Source: a virus
DNA: 31,521 nt
IMG/VR virus record: IMGVR_UViG_3300024520_000331
Coordinates: 1 to 31,521 of that record
Strand: one strand, 5' to 3'
Positions 14,776 to 23,400 of this stretch are shown piece after piece (within the stretch, counting starts at the first letter, position 1; each line of letters begins with the position of its first letter). The translations under genes and the position numbers were made by a program. The notes beneath the pieces were generated by a model. The model saw only the letters and a program-made list of their open reading frames with translations. It was not told the origin of the DNA and searched no databases.

Positions 14776-15189
14776 CTAAATCGTCACCTTGCAAGTATAA
14801 TGAGTCGTGAGGCTCCAGGTGTCAATATCGACCTCCGGCTCGTGAATAGATTGAGTCCCGAAAACTTGCCGGAACTCGTGGAATGTTACATCTGAATCAG
14901 TAATATCAAGAGCGGCTCCGCGCCGACCTACCAACGGGAAAACGATATTGTGGATCCCGCTCAACGCCCTGTCCTTCTTTGCGTCCTGAGTGTATATCCT
15001 GATATAAAACAGTCCTTCAAGGTTGTACTCGTTTCCGTCCTCTATCAAGTCCTCGGACAAAGTGATCGCCGGATAGACGACCGGTAATGTACCTCTGGCG
15101 GCTATTATCTGGGCAGCAGGGACTAAGGCAATCAGAGCGGAGTCTCCTATCAATACATTCCTGACTGCCTCTATCACATCAAAATTCAT
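14776..15189 (-). CDS. tail terminator / tail completion protein (DUF3168-like)
   Basis: 137 residues. The N-terminal helix (FDVIEAVRNVLIGDSALIALV) leads into a short loop, then YPAITLSEDLIEDG and strands with YIRIYTQDAKKDRA. A helix (LSGIHNIVFPLVG) and the terminal strands (DTWSLTTHYTCKVTI) follow. This matches the fold order of DUF3168/gpU-like tail terminators that cap the tube. Its start overlaps the stop of the preceding gene as ATGA, and it lies directly before the tube gene, the expected place. Confidence 0.7.
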   Translation of the reverse strand: MNFDVIEAVRNVLIGDSALIALVPAAQIIAARGTLPVVYPAITLSEDLIEDGNEYNLEGLFYIRIYTQDAKKDRALSGIHNIVFPLVGRRGAALDITDSDVTFHEFRQVFGTQSIHEPEVDIDTWSLTTHYTCKVTI

Positions 15190-15581
15190 GAAGGATCAGC
15201 CAACCTTCCACTTTTGAGAGCGACCTCGACATGAGAATCCCAGTCGAAAACGCCAACCACTGTGAAAAAGGTATCTTCTGTCGTTCCGCCATCAGCCGCT
15301 ATGCCTACACTGTCACCGACTGTTATTGTGGATACTGTCGTGAGAAAGAACGCCACCGAGTCAGCCGCTATGTTTTCTCCTTGCAGTAATAAAGCCAACT
15401 GCTTGCTCATGGCTTCCGCCGGCTGTATATCCACTTTCACATCGCTATTAACAGCAGTCCAGTCGAATCCGCCTTCCCAGTCTGCGCTGCCCCTGGTATA
15501 CGTGTTGCAATACTGGAAAAACCCGTCAGCAAAGTTCATCTTCGGGACGGCTGCTTTTTTTGGCGATGCTGTTAGAGGCAT
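15186..15581 (-). CDS. putative head closure / neck protein
   Basis: 131 residues. The start has AGGAATC upstream and overlaps the previous stop by 10 nt. After a basic N-terminus (MPLTASPKKAAVPKMNFADG) the protein is beta-barrel-like: VDIQPAEAMSKQLALLLQGEN, then FLTTVSTITVGDSVGIAADGG and FFTVVGVFDWDSHVEVAL. The 'strand, GD.V..., then VVGV.d...H..v.l' pattern resembles head-tail joining or stopper proteins (HK97 gp9/SPP1 gp16 type). Being next to the tail terminator supports a neck role. The match is by pattern and position only. Confidence 0.5.
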   Translation of the reverse strand: MPLTASPKKAAVPKMNFADGFFQYCNTYTRGSADWEGGFDWTAVNSDVKVDIQPAEAMSKQLALLLQGENIAADSVAFFLTTVSTITVGDSVGIAADGGTTEDTFFTVVGVFDWDSHVEVALKSGRLADPS

Positions 15582-15859
15582 AATGATTCCTCGTATTCTT
15601 TGGCTTCTGTAAGTGTGCGTATCTGTTCTGCCTGGGAGTTTATATGTGCTTCCAGATGGACCACCAGGGCAAATAGTTTCTCTATGGTGTGAACCATGCC
15701 ACAGTGAAAAGACTTGAATTTTTCAGCCAAGACCTCTTCTCGATTCTCAGCGCCAGGGCAACCAAGTTTGTGCTCTTCAGTAGCCATCCTGAGTTCATGC
15801 GGTATATCGAAGGTCTTTAACGCCTCCACAGTGCGCCTTATTTCGTCCGCTAACTCCAT
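15572..15859 (-). CDS. small helical coiled-coil protein
   Basis: 95 residues, nearly all helical: an acidic N-terminus (MELADEIRRTVEALKTF), a loop with one Cys and Gly-Ala (KLGCPGAENREE), and a long C-terminal heptad helix (IEKLFALVVHLEAHINSQAEQIRTL). There is no known family. It lies between the GT2 gene and the neck gene, overlapping the latter by 10 nt. GGAGG lies about 12 bases before the ATG, inside the end of the GT2 gene. The function is unknown. Confidence 0.6.
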   Translation of the reverse strand: MELADEIRRTVEALKTFDIPHELRMATEEHKLGCPGAENREEVLAEKFKSFHCGMVHTIEKLFALVVHLEAHINSQAEQIRTLTEAKEYEESLCL

Positions 15860-15861
15860 AA

Positions 15862-17049
15862 CTAATCAGCCTCCATTGTCAGTAGTTGTTTTTTTGGCTT
15901 ATCCCAGGAATCAGGCTCAGTAAGCTGCACGATCTTCGCTTGTGCTGGCTGGCTATCTCCCAGCAATAAACACAGAGCGTTATCAGTATTGGCAGCATAT
16001 CCAGCTATATCAGGTTTGTGCTTTGCCAGCATTTCCGCCCTCATGAAAAATAACGATGCTTGTATTTTATTGCCCAGGAATGAAGTGCAGATGCCCATGT
16101 TCTGAAATACCTCCGCCCTGCTGCCCCATGTGTGATATACGACGGTATGATCAGTTCCTTCAAGCTGCAAGCTGGCTCTGACCTTGATGTATCTGGCGAA
16201 GCAGTCCAATGATAATTGCCACGCTTCATCTTGCATATAGGCAACCCCAAGATAGAACAGAGCATCCAATGATTCAGGATATTCTTTCAACAGCTTCACG
16301 CCTGCTGCCTTAGCCTTCACATTGTCACCCAGCGCGTTATACGCCACGATAGCACCTGCGGCGGCTTCCTGGTATATGCCAGGGTGGGCATTTAGCTTGT
16401 TGAGATGCTCACCCAATACCGCCAATACATCAACATGGCGTTCCAGTGAGCGATAAGTCTGGATCAAAAACCTGACATTCCGCATGATATATCCGGCGTC
16501 GTCTATGTCCATCAATAACATGCGGAGCGTATTTGCGTATTTCGTCTTGAGTTCCTCTGGCGAGGCATCATATCCATAATGCAGGAAACTAAATCGCGAT
16601 AACGCCGCTTTGCCTTCGTCGATAACAAGCTGATTATGTACCCGCCACTCATAATGACATTTGGCTGGCTGGTAAATCCTCTCAAACTGATGCACCGATA
16701 TTGTGCCACCTATGACATTATGGATAGGCGTCATGTATGCAGAATGTTGATCATCCAGCTTGTCCAGTTCAGGGATTGAGATCGCCGGAACTTCCTCATC
16801 AGCGTCGATCTGTAACGCCCATTTGGTCTTGACCTTCCCTTTAATCCAGTTCCGGGCTTCTGAAAAGCTGTCCTGCCACGGATGCTCATATACCTCTGCT
16901 GTATAGACGCGCGCAATCTCCATCGTGTCATCAGTCGATCCTGTATCAGCGATCACGATAGGCATAATATCAACGACGCTTTCCAAGCAACGCTCCAGAC
17001 ACGTCGCCTCGTTTTTGACTATCATTGCTGCTGTGATGTTATCATACAT
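15862..17049 (-). CDS. GT2 glycosyltransferase with TPR-like C-terminus
   Basis: 395 residues. Residues 1-~170 are a GT2 (GT-A fold) domain: the N-terminal MIVKNEATCLERCLESV, VIADTGSTDDTMEIA (32-46), FSEARNWIKG and the metal-binding DADEE at 82-86. Residues ~190-370 form helical pairs with TPR-like spacing (AGAIVAYNALGDNVKAKA, then ALFYLGVAYMQDEAWQLSLD), which probably recruit the acceptor protein. This combination of GT2 and TPR is known in bacterial and phage protein or surface glycosylation genes. The start is supported by AAAGGGGCC before the ATG. The gene overlaps the upstream transferase by 28 nt. It is cytosolic. The sugar and acceptor are unknown. Confidence 0.8.
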   Translation of the reverse strand: MYDNITAAMIVKNEATCLERCLESVVDIMPIVIADTGSTDDTMEIARVYTAEVYEHPWQDSFSEARNWIKGKVKTKWALQIDADEEVPAISIPELDKLDDQHSAYMTPIHNVIGGTISVHQFERIYQPAKCHYEWRVHNQLVIDEGKAALSRFSFLHYGYDASPEELKTKYANTLRMLLMDIDDAGYIMRNVRFLIQTYRSLERHVDVLAVLGEHLNKLNAHPGIYQEAAAGAIVAYNALGDNVKAKAAGVKLLKEYPESLDALFYLGVAYMQDEAWQLSLDCFARYIKVRASLQLEGTDHTVVYHTWGSRAEVFQNMGICTSFLGNKIQASLFFMRAEMLAKHKPDIAGYAANTDNALCLLLGDSQPAQAKIVQLTEPDSWDKPKKQLLTMEAD

Positions 17050-17969
17050 CTTGGCCCCTTTGTTGCGGCGTCTATCGCCGGTAGAATATACTCATTTACG
17101 AACTTGATGCAGTTATGGTTCTGTGAAACATGCTCATAAACCGCTTCCTGCTTCTCAATTACCTCATCCATATCCATCTGCTTAACTCTGTTGCACACGT
17201 CTACGAACTCCGCCCCTGTGTTGAATATAAACACCTGGTCATCGTCAAAATAGCGGTCCAGATGCTTTGTCGGCGGCGTTATCACCAGCGCCCCACATGC
17301 AGCAGCTTCCAGGACCTTCCCGCGCGTCTCTGGAGATAACTGGCTCCCCGTGGTGATGATTGCTCTGGCGTTTTGCAAGTATTCAATATAAGGCTGACCA
17401 TTTAGATCTCCCGCCATGTTGCACATATCCAAAAATAACTTCCCGCCATGCTGTCTATTTAACTCTCTAAGGGCAACGCGCAACGGGTACGCCTCATTGG
17501 ACGCACCCGCCATAACTATCGGCTCACCGCCGTACACAGGCGTACACTTGGTCATGTCTACACACCAGGGGATGAACGTCCCATCTACCGGGTAACATCC
17601 ATTCTTATCTGCCATCCGGTAGAGGATGCGATCCCACACTTGATAAAAAGGATCGCCCCATGAGTCATAACAGGAATCGCCCGCGCGGAGAATCGTTGGA
17701 ACATCAGCGCCCTGAATAAGATTGAGCCATTCCGTCGCGCCAAAATAGCTGAACCGGGATTCCGCAGCACACATGCTGATAATACAGTCTATCCAATTAG
17801 CATTCAGAAACGTATCCAATTGCTCAGGAAATGGTATGTCGTCAACAAACCACTCGAAAGGCGTATATAGCCCCGCGTCGATGCCACGCTGCACCCATCC
17901 ATAATTGAGGGAAAAGTTGTACCGCTCAGGAACGTCTATGCGGTTTTTGAGGAATAGGATTCGTTTCAT
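17022..17969 (-). CDS. CgeB/GT4-like glycosyltransferase
   Basis: 315 residues. The N-terminus is MKRILFLKNRIDVPERYNF. The middle carries PTILRAGDSCYDSWGD and a helix before the C-terminal Rossmann domain. Near residues 207-233 it reads TTGSQLSPETRGKVLEAAACG followed by ALVITPP. The 'RxxExxACGAxxIT' pattern is the nucleotide-sugar-binding helix of the CgeB/Glyco_trans_1_2 branch of GT-B transferases. A PGxSN-like donor loop is not obvious. The ATG overlaps the stop of the GT4-methyltransferase gene as ATGA. It is the middle member of a three-gene cassette and is cytosolic. Substrates are not predictable. Confidence 0.7.
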   Translation of the reverse strand: MKRILFLKNRIDVPERYNFSLNYGWVQRGIDAGLYTPFEWFVDDIPFPEQLDTFLNANWIDCIISMCAAESRFSYFGATEWLNLIQGADVPTILRAGDSCYDSWGDPFYQVWDRILYRMADKNGCYPVDGTFIPWCVDMTKCTPVYGGEPIVMAGASNEAYPLRVALRELNRQHGGKLFLDMCNMAGDLNGQPYIEYLQNARAIITTGSQLSPETRGKVLEAAACGALVITPPTKHLDRYFDDDQVFIFNTGAEFVDVCNRVKQMDMDEVIEKQEAVYEHVSQNHNCIKFVNEYILPAIDAATKGPRCMITSQQQ

Positions 17970-19894
17970 TCTGCGATCTCCCGTTCCATTTCGTATAAGA
18001 CACCCGAATACAATAGTGTTTCTTCAACAATATCATCGCCCTCTATCGCAGGGAAATCCTGTATTGTTGCCTCTGATTTACATATCCGCGCATATATCTC
18101 AAGGCTGTGATATTGGCTCTCATGATTGTTGTATACCTGATAACCATACGCCTCGTCAAAAAAATACTTCTCAACGAAGGCTCCAAATGGGACAACGTTT
18201 TTTTGCTTCATGAACGCTGGCGCATTGTCGGCTTCCATGAAGAACCATCCGCCCCGGAGCATTTCATATGTGGAATCAGGGAGAAAGAACCACTTGTGAT
18301 CGGGATCCCAGTGAGCAAACCCGACATTTGTAGTGATGATCAGGCATCCATCAGGCTTCAACACGCGCATGAGTTCTTTCAGATCTTCGGGATTCTCCAC
18401 GTGCTCAATCACCTGAGAGAGGATCACTGTATCGAATGATTCATCATCGAAGGGCAATGACCTGATTTCTGCTTGCTGGAATTGGAGATTCTGGGGGAGA
18501 TCTTCCAGACTAGCAAGCTGGTCGGCGATTTCAATATTGCTTGCGTTTTGATCGACCCCCACAACAGACCATTCCTCGCCTGTAATCTCATTCCAATTTA
18601 ACGTATCTATCAACTTCTCAGCCAACATGATCGCCAGCGCCCCATGTTTGCATCCAACATCCAGGATGCGCCCCTTGAGCATGGGATCTGCCATAATCTT
18701 ATTGAATCTGGCATATATCCGGGTATCTGCTTTGGGTAAAGCATCAGGGGAGTCCCCTTGAATCAGCGACGTGATATTGTCAAGTTCGGAGGATGTTCCA
18801 GTTTCCCACCTCTTTTCCCCCAGTTCCAGAATGAGCTCCCGGAGTGGGAGGGAATTTACTTTCCAGTCCCATTCATATCTAACTTCATCTGTGATAATGT
18901 GTCGCATTTCACTCAACAGATCACCATTGCGTGCCAGAACATCCATTCTCCTGGTAATCCCGCGAATATGTGGAATCATACCCGGAACAAATATATCAGA
19001 ATGCTGCTTCTGGCTGGCTATCTCACACCAGAATCCAGTATCGCCATTTTTCACAAACTCATTCATGGGGGGAGCGTCCACCGTAATGATAGGCAAGCCG
19101 CATCCAATAGCTTCCAGGAACGTCAGGCCCAACCCTTCCCACTTGGATGGGAGTATCGCCACATCAGATTCCTGATACATCTTGATCAACATATTTCTGG
19201 GAACTGTGCCGTTTATCAGGCTCACCCCGTTCTGCTGGTGCATACTGACCGCCTCGTGCTGCGTATGGATCAATAGCTCTGCATCGTTCTCCATCAGCTT
19301 AAACGCCGCAAGCACAAATTCAGTCCCGCGTCTGCCGTGCATTCCGCCCCATCCCGCCGGATGGAAGAATCGCACAGGATCATTCGGCTCTCTTATTGCA
19401 GGCTTGAATACGTCTAGGTCAACGCCCCATTTTATGTGATGAATATTCTTGACCCCCAACTCCCCGAACCGCTGGAAACATGCTGTTGTCGGGCATACAA
19501 TGGCGTCATATACCGCATTGCACGGGCCTGTATATGGTGGATTGAATAGCTCCCAATAATAGATCCCCATCGTGGCCACGCCCATTTGTTTGACCATTGC
19601 CACCAGGTTGAAATCGTATTCCTCATTGAAAAACACCAAGTCAATATCGTTATCCTCGATCCATCTCTTCAGTACAGATTGAGGTATCTGGTATTGATCA
19701 TGCCGCGTGAGATTCGGTATATCCCACTCACCACCTGAACCTATGGGGTTGACGGTATCGCTCCGGGCAAACACAAACACCTCGCAATCATCCTCTATAG
19801 CCTGGATCACGTTCTTCGTGACGTAAGCCTGACCACGCTCAAACCAGTATGAAACAAATCCTATTCTCATCACATCAAATTCTTTGCGTGTCAT
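17966..19894 (-). CDS. fused GT4 glycosyltransferase - SAM methyltransferase
   Basis: 642 residues from the ATG at 19894, which overlaps the preceding stop as ATGA. ATG 19924 (ten residues longer) or 19870 remain possible. Residues 1-~360 are a GT4/GT-B transferase: MRIGFVSYWFERGQAYVTKN, PAGWGGMHGRRGTEFVLAAF, then PSKWEGLGLTFLEAIG near 249-264, the donor-binding signature E(x7)E. Residues ~390-560 are a class I methyltransferase: ILDVGCKHGA (motif I, 410-419), VVGVDQN, then PFDDESFDTVILSQVIEHV (481-499) and VLKPDGCLIITTN. Thus one protein may both add and methylate a sugar. A C-terminal stretch of about 70 residues has no clear domain. There is no membrane segment. Confidence 0.85.
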   Translation of the reverse strand: MTRKEFDVMRIGFVSYWFERGQAYVTKNVIQAIEDDCEVFVFARSDTVNPIGSGGEWDIPNLTRHDQYQIPQSVLKRWIEDNDIDLVFFNEEYDFNLVAMVKQMGVATMGIYYWELFNPPYTGPCNAVYDAIVCPTTACFQRFGELGVKNIHHIKWGVDLDVFKPAIREPNDPVRFFHPAGWGGMHGRRGTEFVLAAFKLMENDAELLIHTQHEAVSMHQQNGVSLINGTVPRNMLIKMYQESDVAILPSKWEGLGLTFLEAIGCGLPIITVDAPPMNEFVKNGDTGFWCEIASQKQHSDIFVPGMIPHIRGITRRMDVLARNGDLLSEMRHIITDEVRYEWDWKVNSLPLRELILELGEKRWETGTSSELDNITSLIQGDSPDALPKADTRIYARFNKIMADPMLKGRILDVGCKHGALAIMLAEKLIDTLNWNEITGEEWSVVGVDQNASNIEIADQLASLEDLPQNLQFQQAEIRSLPFDDESFDTVILSQVIEHVENPEDLKELMRVLKPDGCLIITTNVGFAHWDPDHKWFFLPDSTYEMLRGGWFFMEADNAPAFMKQKNVVPFGAFVEKYFFDEAYGYQVYNNHESQYHSLEIYARICKSEATIQDFPAIEGDDIVEETLLYSGVLYEMEREIAE

Positions 19895-20142
19895 TCCGAT
19901 TTTTCCTGCGCCGTGTTCTGCCATCCCTCTATTTCTACTTTGAGCGTCTCTACTTCCGCCTCAAGCCCTTCTGTGTGCTCCTTCGATTGCTGTAACGCGG
20001 CCGCCTGCTGCCGTACTAGTTGCTGCAATTCCACCACTTCATTTCGCGTAGCAAGTAGCTCCCTGCGTTCAGCCGCAAGCGTCAGCAGTGCTTGGTTGTG
20101 GGATAGTTCGTTGATCTGCGCTACATTTCGTTGTTCAGTCAT
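19891..20142 (-). CDS. small coiled-coil protein, 83 aa
   Basis: 83 residues from the ATG at 20142, chosen because GAGGGGCC lies six bases upstream. An earlier ATG (20166) would overlap the previous gene and lacks a site. The sequence is one long Glu/Gln/Leu-rich heptad region (VVELQQLVRQQAAALQQSKE, then EAEVETLKVEIEG), a predicted coiled coil over most of its length. Its stop overlaps the GT4-methyltransferase start as ATGA. The function is unknown. It could be a trimerisation or scaffold element of the neighbouring virion proteins, or a partner of the transferase. Confidence 0.6.
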   Translation of the reverse strand: MTEQRNVAQINELSHNQALLTLAAERRELLATRNEVVELQQLVRQQAAALQQSKEHTEGLEAEVETLKVEIEGWQNTAQEKSE

Positions 20143-20152
20143 TTTGGCCCCT

Positions 20153-20437
20153 CTATGGTGGTTCATTGATGTCTATGTCGTGCTCTCTCCGTGTTACCGT
20201 CGTATCATGATCCCTACCCGTTGCCGTTGTATTCTGTGTCCTGCGTGTTGCTGTTAGATCGTGCGTCCTACTTGTTGCCGTTAGATCGTGATCTCTGCGC
20301 GATGCTGTTGTTGTGTGGAGAAGTATCGGACTAGGCGTTACCGAAGTAACCGAAAACATCCATACTACCGAAGGCTTTATCATATAGCCAACGGCGTTTT
20401 GCATCGAATTCAGGCGCGTTCTCCAGTGTATTATCAT
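20153..20437 (-). CDS. small protein with five 9-residue repeats
   Basis: 94 residues. The start overlaps the stop of the 1780-residue gene as ATGA, so it is probably translated by coupling. The N-terminal half (MIIHWRTRLNSMQNAVGYM ... VTPSPILL) has a weakly hydrophobic stretch. The C-terminal half is five tandem 9-residue units of the type RDHDLTATR (RDHDLTATS, RTHDLTATR, RTQNTTATG, RDHDTTVTR, REHDIDINE), matching the 27-bp DNA repeat exactly in phase. It is rich in Arg, Asp, His and Thr. No family is recognised. The sequence composition is unlike its neighbours, so it could also be a decayed or non-expressed frame. Confidence 0.45.
   Translation of the reverse strand: MIIHWRTRLNSMQNAVGYMIKPSVVWMFSVTSVTPSPILLHTTTASRRDHDLTATSRTHDLTATRRTQNTTATGRDHDTTVTRREHDIDINEPP
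20176..20310. repeat. five tandem 27-bp repeats
   Basis: Five adjacent units of exactly 27 bases (20176-20202, 20203-20229, 20230-20256, 20257-20283, 20284-20310). Units are similar but not identical; on the plus strand they share a core like GTGATC followed by a GTTGCCGTT-type ending. Being a multiple of three, repeat number can change without shifting the frame of the gene. Confidence 0.85.
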
Positions 20438-23400
20438 GACGTGGTCTTAATTGTGATAAACGTATCCATTGCACCAGTAGCGGAGAATCTAAATGTCAAT
20501 AAATCCGCATTCATATCGGCGGCTGTGGCGTCTATCGCGTATATACCATTCGAGATCTCTGATATTGTTCCAGCTACCGACGCGAAAGCGCCGCCGTCCT
20601 TAGAGACCCGGCCGATAATAGTAAGCCCTACCTCCGGTGTTGCAAAGTCAGCTTCATCGACCATTAAGAATGTTAAATCGTTCAGTGCTGTGTTTTTCTG
20701 CGGCGCTTCTGGTAATAGAGCAGTGGCAGTATTGATAGTGTCAACATTTGCATCAATTATATCCTGCTTCGCCTCTGTCGCCAATAGAGCGTGAGCCGTA
20801 TCCATTTCGGTCTTTGTTGGCCCGTCATAGTCGGATAGAGCAGTATCTACTTCCGCATTCACTTGAGCCGCCGAAAGGTCATTCAGCGCAGCGATCAAGG
20901 CGTCAGTGGTGGTATGTAGCCCCGCCGCTGTGCCTGCCGCGTCTGGCGTTGTCGTGTTGAACCCTGTAGCTGTTATCCATTCAGCGTCGCCCCTGGTCCT
21001 GATAGCGGACAGTCCAAACGTTCCATCATCTAATCTATCCGTCACCAGTAAAGTATGGAGGTCTTTGCCAGCGACATCAGGTACGCCCAAAACATCAAGC
21101 AACGATTGATCGTTGGTACGCCCTGAAAAGTCGCCAATGTCTGTCTGAATAGCATCTACCTTGCCGTCTGTCGTACTGTGCAGCCCTGCGGCAGTTCCCG
21201 CAACGTCTGGGACAACTACATTAAATCCTGTGGCAGTTAGCCAGTTCGCCTCGCCTGTAGTATAAATGCCCTCCAGACTATGAATGGCGGCGTCAAAATT
21301 AGCCCCGCCGTTATCATCAGCCAATTTAGCTATAGCTGCGCCGATAGTCTGCGCCCCCCCATCTAATGCCGGTATAGTTCCTATCTTGGCGAGTTCCGTA
21401 GAGTTACTATCCATCTCCTGTCGGTTTTCGACGGCGGTTGGAGCAACGCCGGCAGCGTCGGGGACAGTCGTGTTAGCACCGTCAGTCCCGCGCATATCTG
21501 TATTTGTAGTAGTAGTGTCCACCAATACGACACCCTGTACTTTGTCAGTGGCAGGATCATAGCCGTCGTCGGCAAAATCTTTTAAGTCTGTTGCACTCTG
21601 GACAACGCCACTCATCTGTAACAGGTTGGATTCTACAACGCCAGCTGCCAAATTGATATTAGCTGCAAGCAACGCGCTATCAGTTCCTCGCATAGCCGCC
21701 CCGTCTATATTAACGACATCAGCCGCAACAGTATCAAGAATCGCGTCCAGCCTACCCGCATCGGTCCAGTCGCCTTGCAATTCATTCGTATCAGCCAATA
21801 TATCACTCACATCGTCTATCGTTAGATCCGTTGCTATAATGTCAACAATATCAGTTATCGCCATTGTAAATATGCCAGGATCTTCCTTGAGCGTAATCGT
21901 TTTGGTCGCTCCCGTGTAATCCAGAATACGCCCTACTGCCTTTTGAGTGGCCGTTACCGCATCAGTCACCACCATTATACATTCATTATAGGCGTTATCG
22001 TCGGCACTTCCAGCCGTTAGAGTGAAGCTGGTCTGACTTGCCAGCGTTGCAATGGTGGTATTCTGCAAAAGGTTGGGAGGGTCTCCACCCGCCCCTGTAG
22101 TCCACGCGGCGTCGCCTCGCGTTCTAAGAGCTTCAAGAGCTTCGTTAGCCGGTGTGAACCCGCTCCAGTCACCATCGCTGGCCGCTATCTTAGCCATAAT
22201 GGAATCATCCACAACATCGTCGGCATCAGCCACCGCTACCAGATGATCGAGTTTCTGAGCTACCAAAGCATCATTACATTCGCTCTCAACTTGTGCATCC
22301 CAGGCGGCATTCCAGGGAACAGCCGAAAGCCCCGCTCCTGCCGCCCCGATCTCCCCTGTATCGGTAACAATAGCCGACAACTGCGTCGAGTTGCTGTCCA
22401 TCTCCTGCCTGTTCTCTACAGCAGTAGGAGCAACACCGGCGGCATCTGGCACTACTGTATTCGCTCCGTCAGTGCCGCGCATGGCGTCGCCGTTCAAGCC
22501 TGTCACATCAATGTGAATAGCCCTAATTACTTCCGCAAGTGACACGCCATTGCCCGGCGCGGATTCAGCAGGAAATGTTACTACACCGTCAGTTCCAACC
22601 AATATATTGATCAACTGTTTCGCATATTGCATCACGGTATCTGACGCTGTTGGGTCGCCATCGGCCGCCGCATCTGCTAATGCACCTAACACGGATGCTA
22701 ACGCTGCGTTATCAGTACCTCTCATTGCTGTTGTCGGAATTGCGGCGAGAAGCGTCTGTAACGCTGAAAGACCAAAGGTTCCGTCGTCCAATCTATCAGT
22801 CACCAGCAGAGTGTGAAGATCTTTCCCTGCAACGTCTGGGACACCTAGCACGTCCAGCAATGTTTGATCATTTGTTCTGCCTGAAAAATCTCCCAGGTCT
22901 GTCTGGATGGCGTCCACTTTCCCGTCAGTGGTAGAATGCAAACTTGCCGCTGTTCCGGAAACGTCTGGGACTGTCGTATTTGCCCCGTCAGTACCTCTCA
23001 TTGCAGCGCCGTCAAGATTAACCACATCGGCGGCGATTAGATCCAGTATTGCATCCAGTCGGCCCGCGTCCGTCCAATCACCCTGCAATTCGTTGGTATC
23101 TGTTAGAATATCGCTAACATCGTCTATCGTTAAATCGGTCGCTATAACGTCAACTATATCAGTGACCGCCATTGTGAATATAGCGGGATCCTCTTTGAGC
23201 GTTATAGTCTTACTCGCTCCTGTATAATTCACAATCCGTCCTACTGCTTTCTGGGTAGACGTCGAAGCATCTGTCACTACAATAATGCACTCGTTATAGG
23301 CGTTATCATCTGCACTTCCAGCCGTTAAAGTGAAACTGGTCTGAGTTGCCAATGTTGCGATGGTTGTGTTTTGTAACAGACTCGGCGTAGAGCCGCCCGC

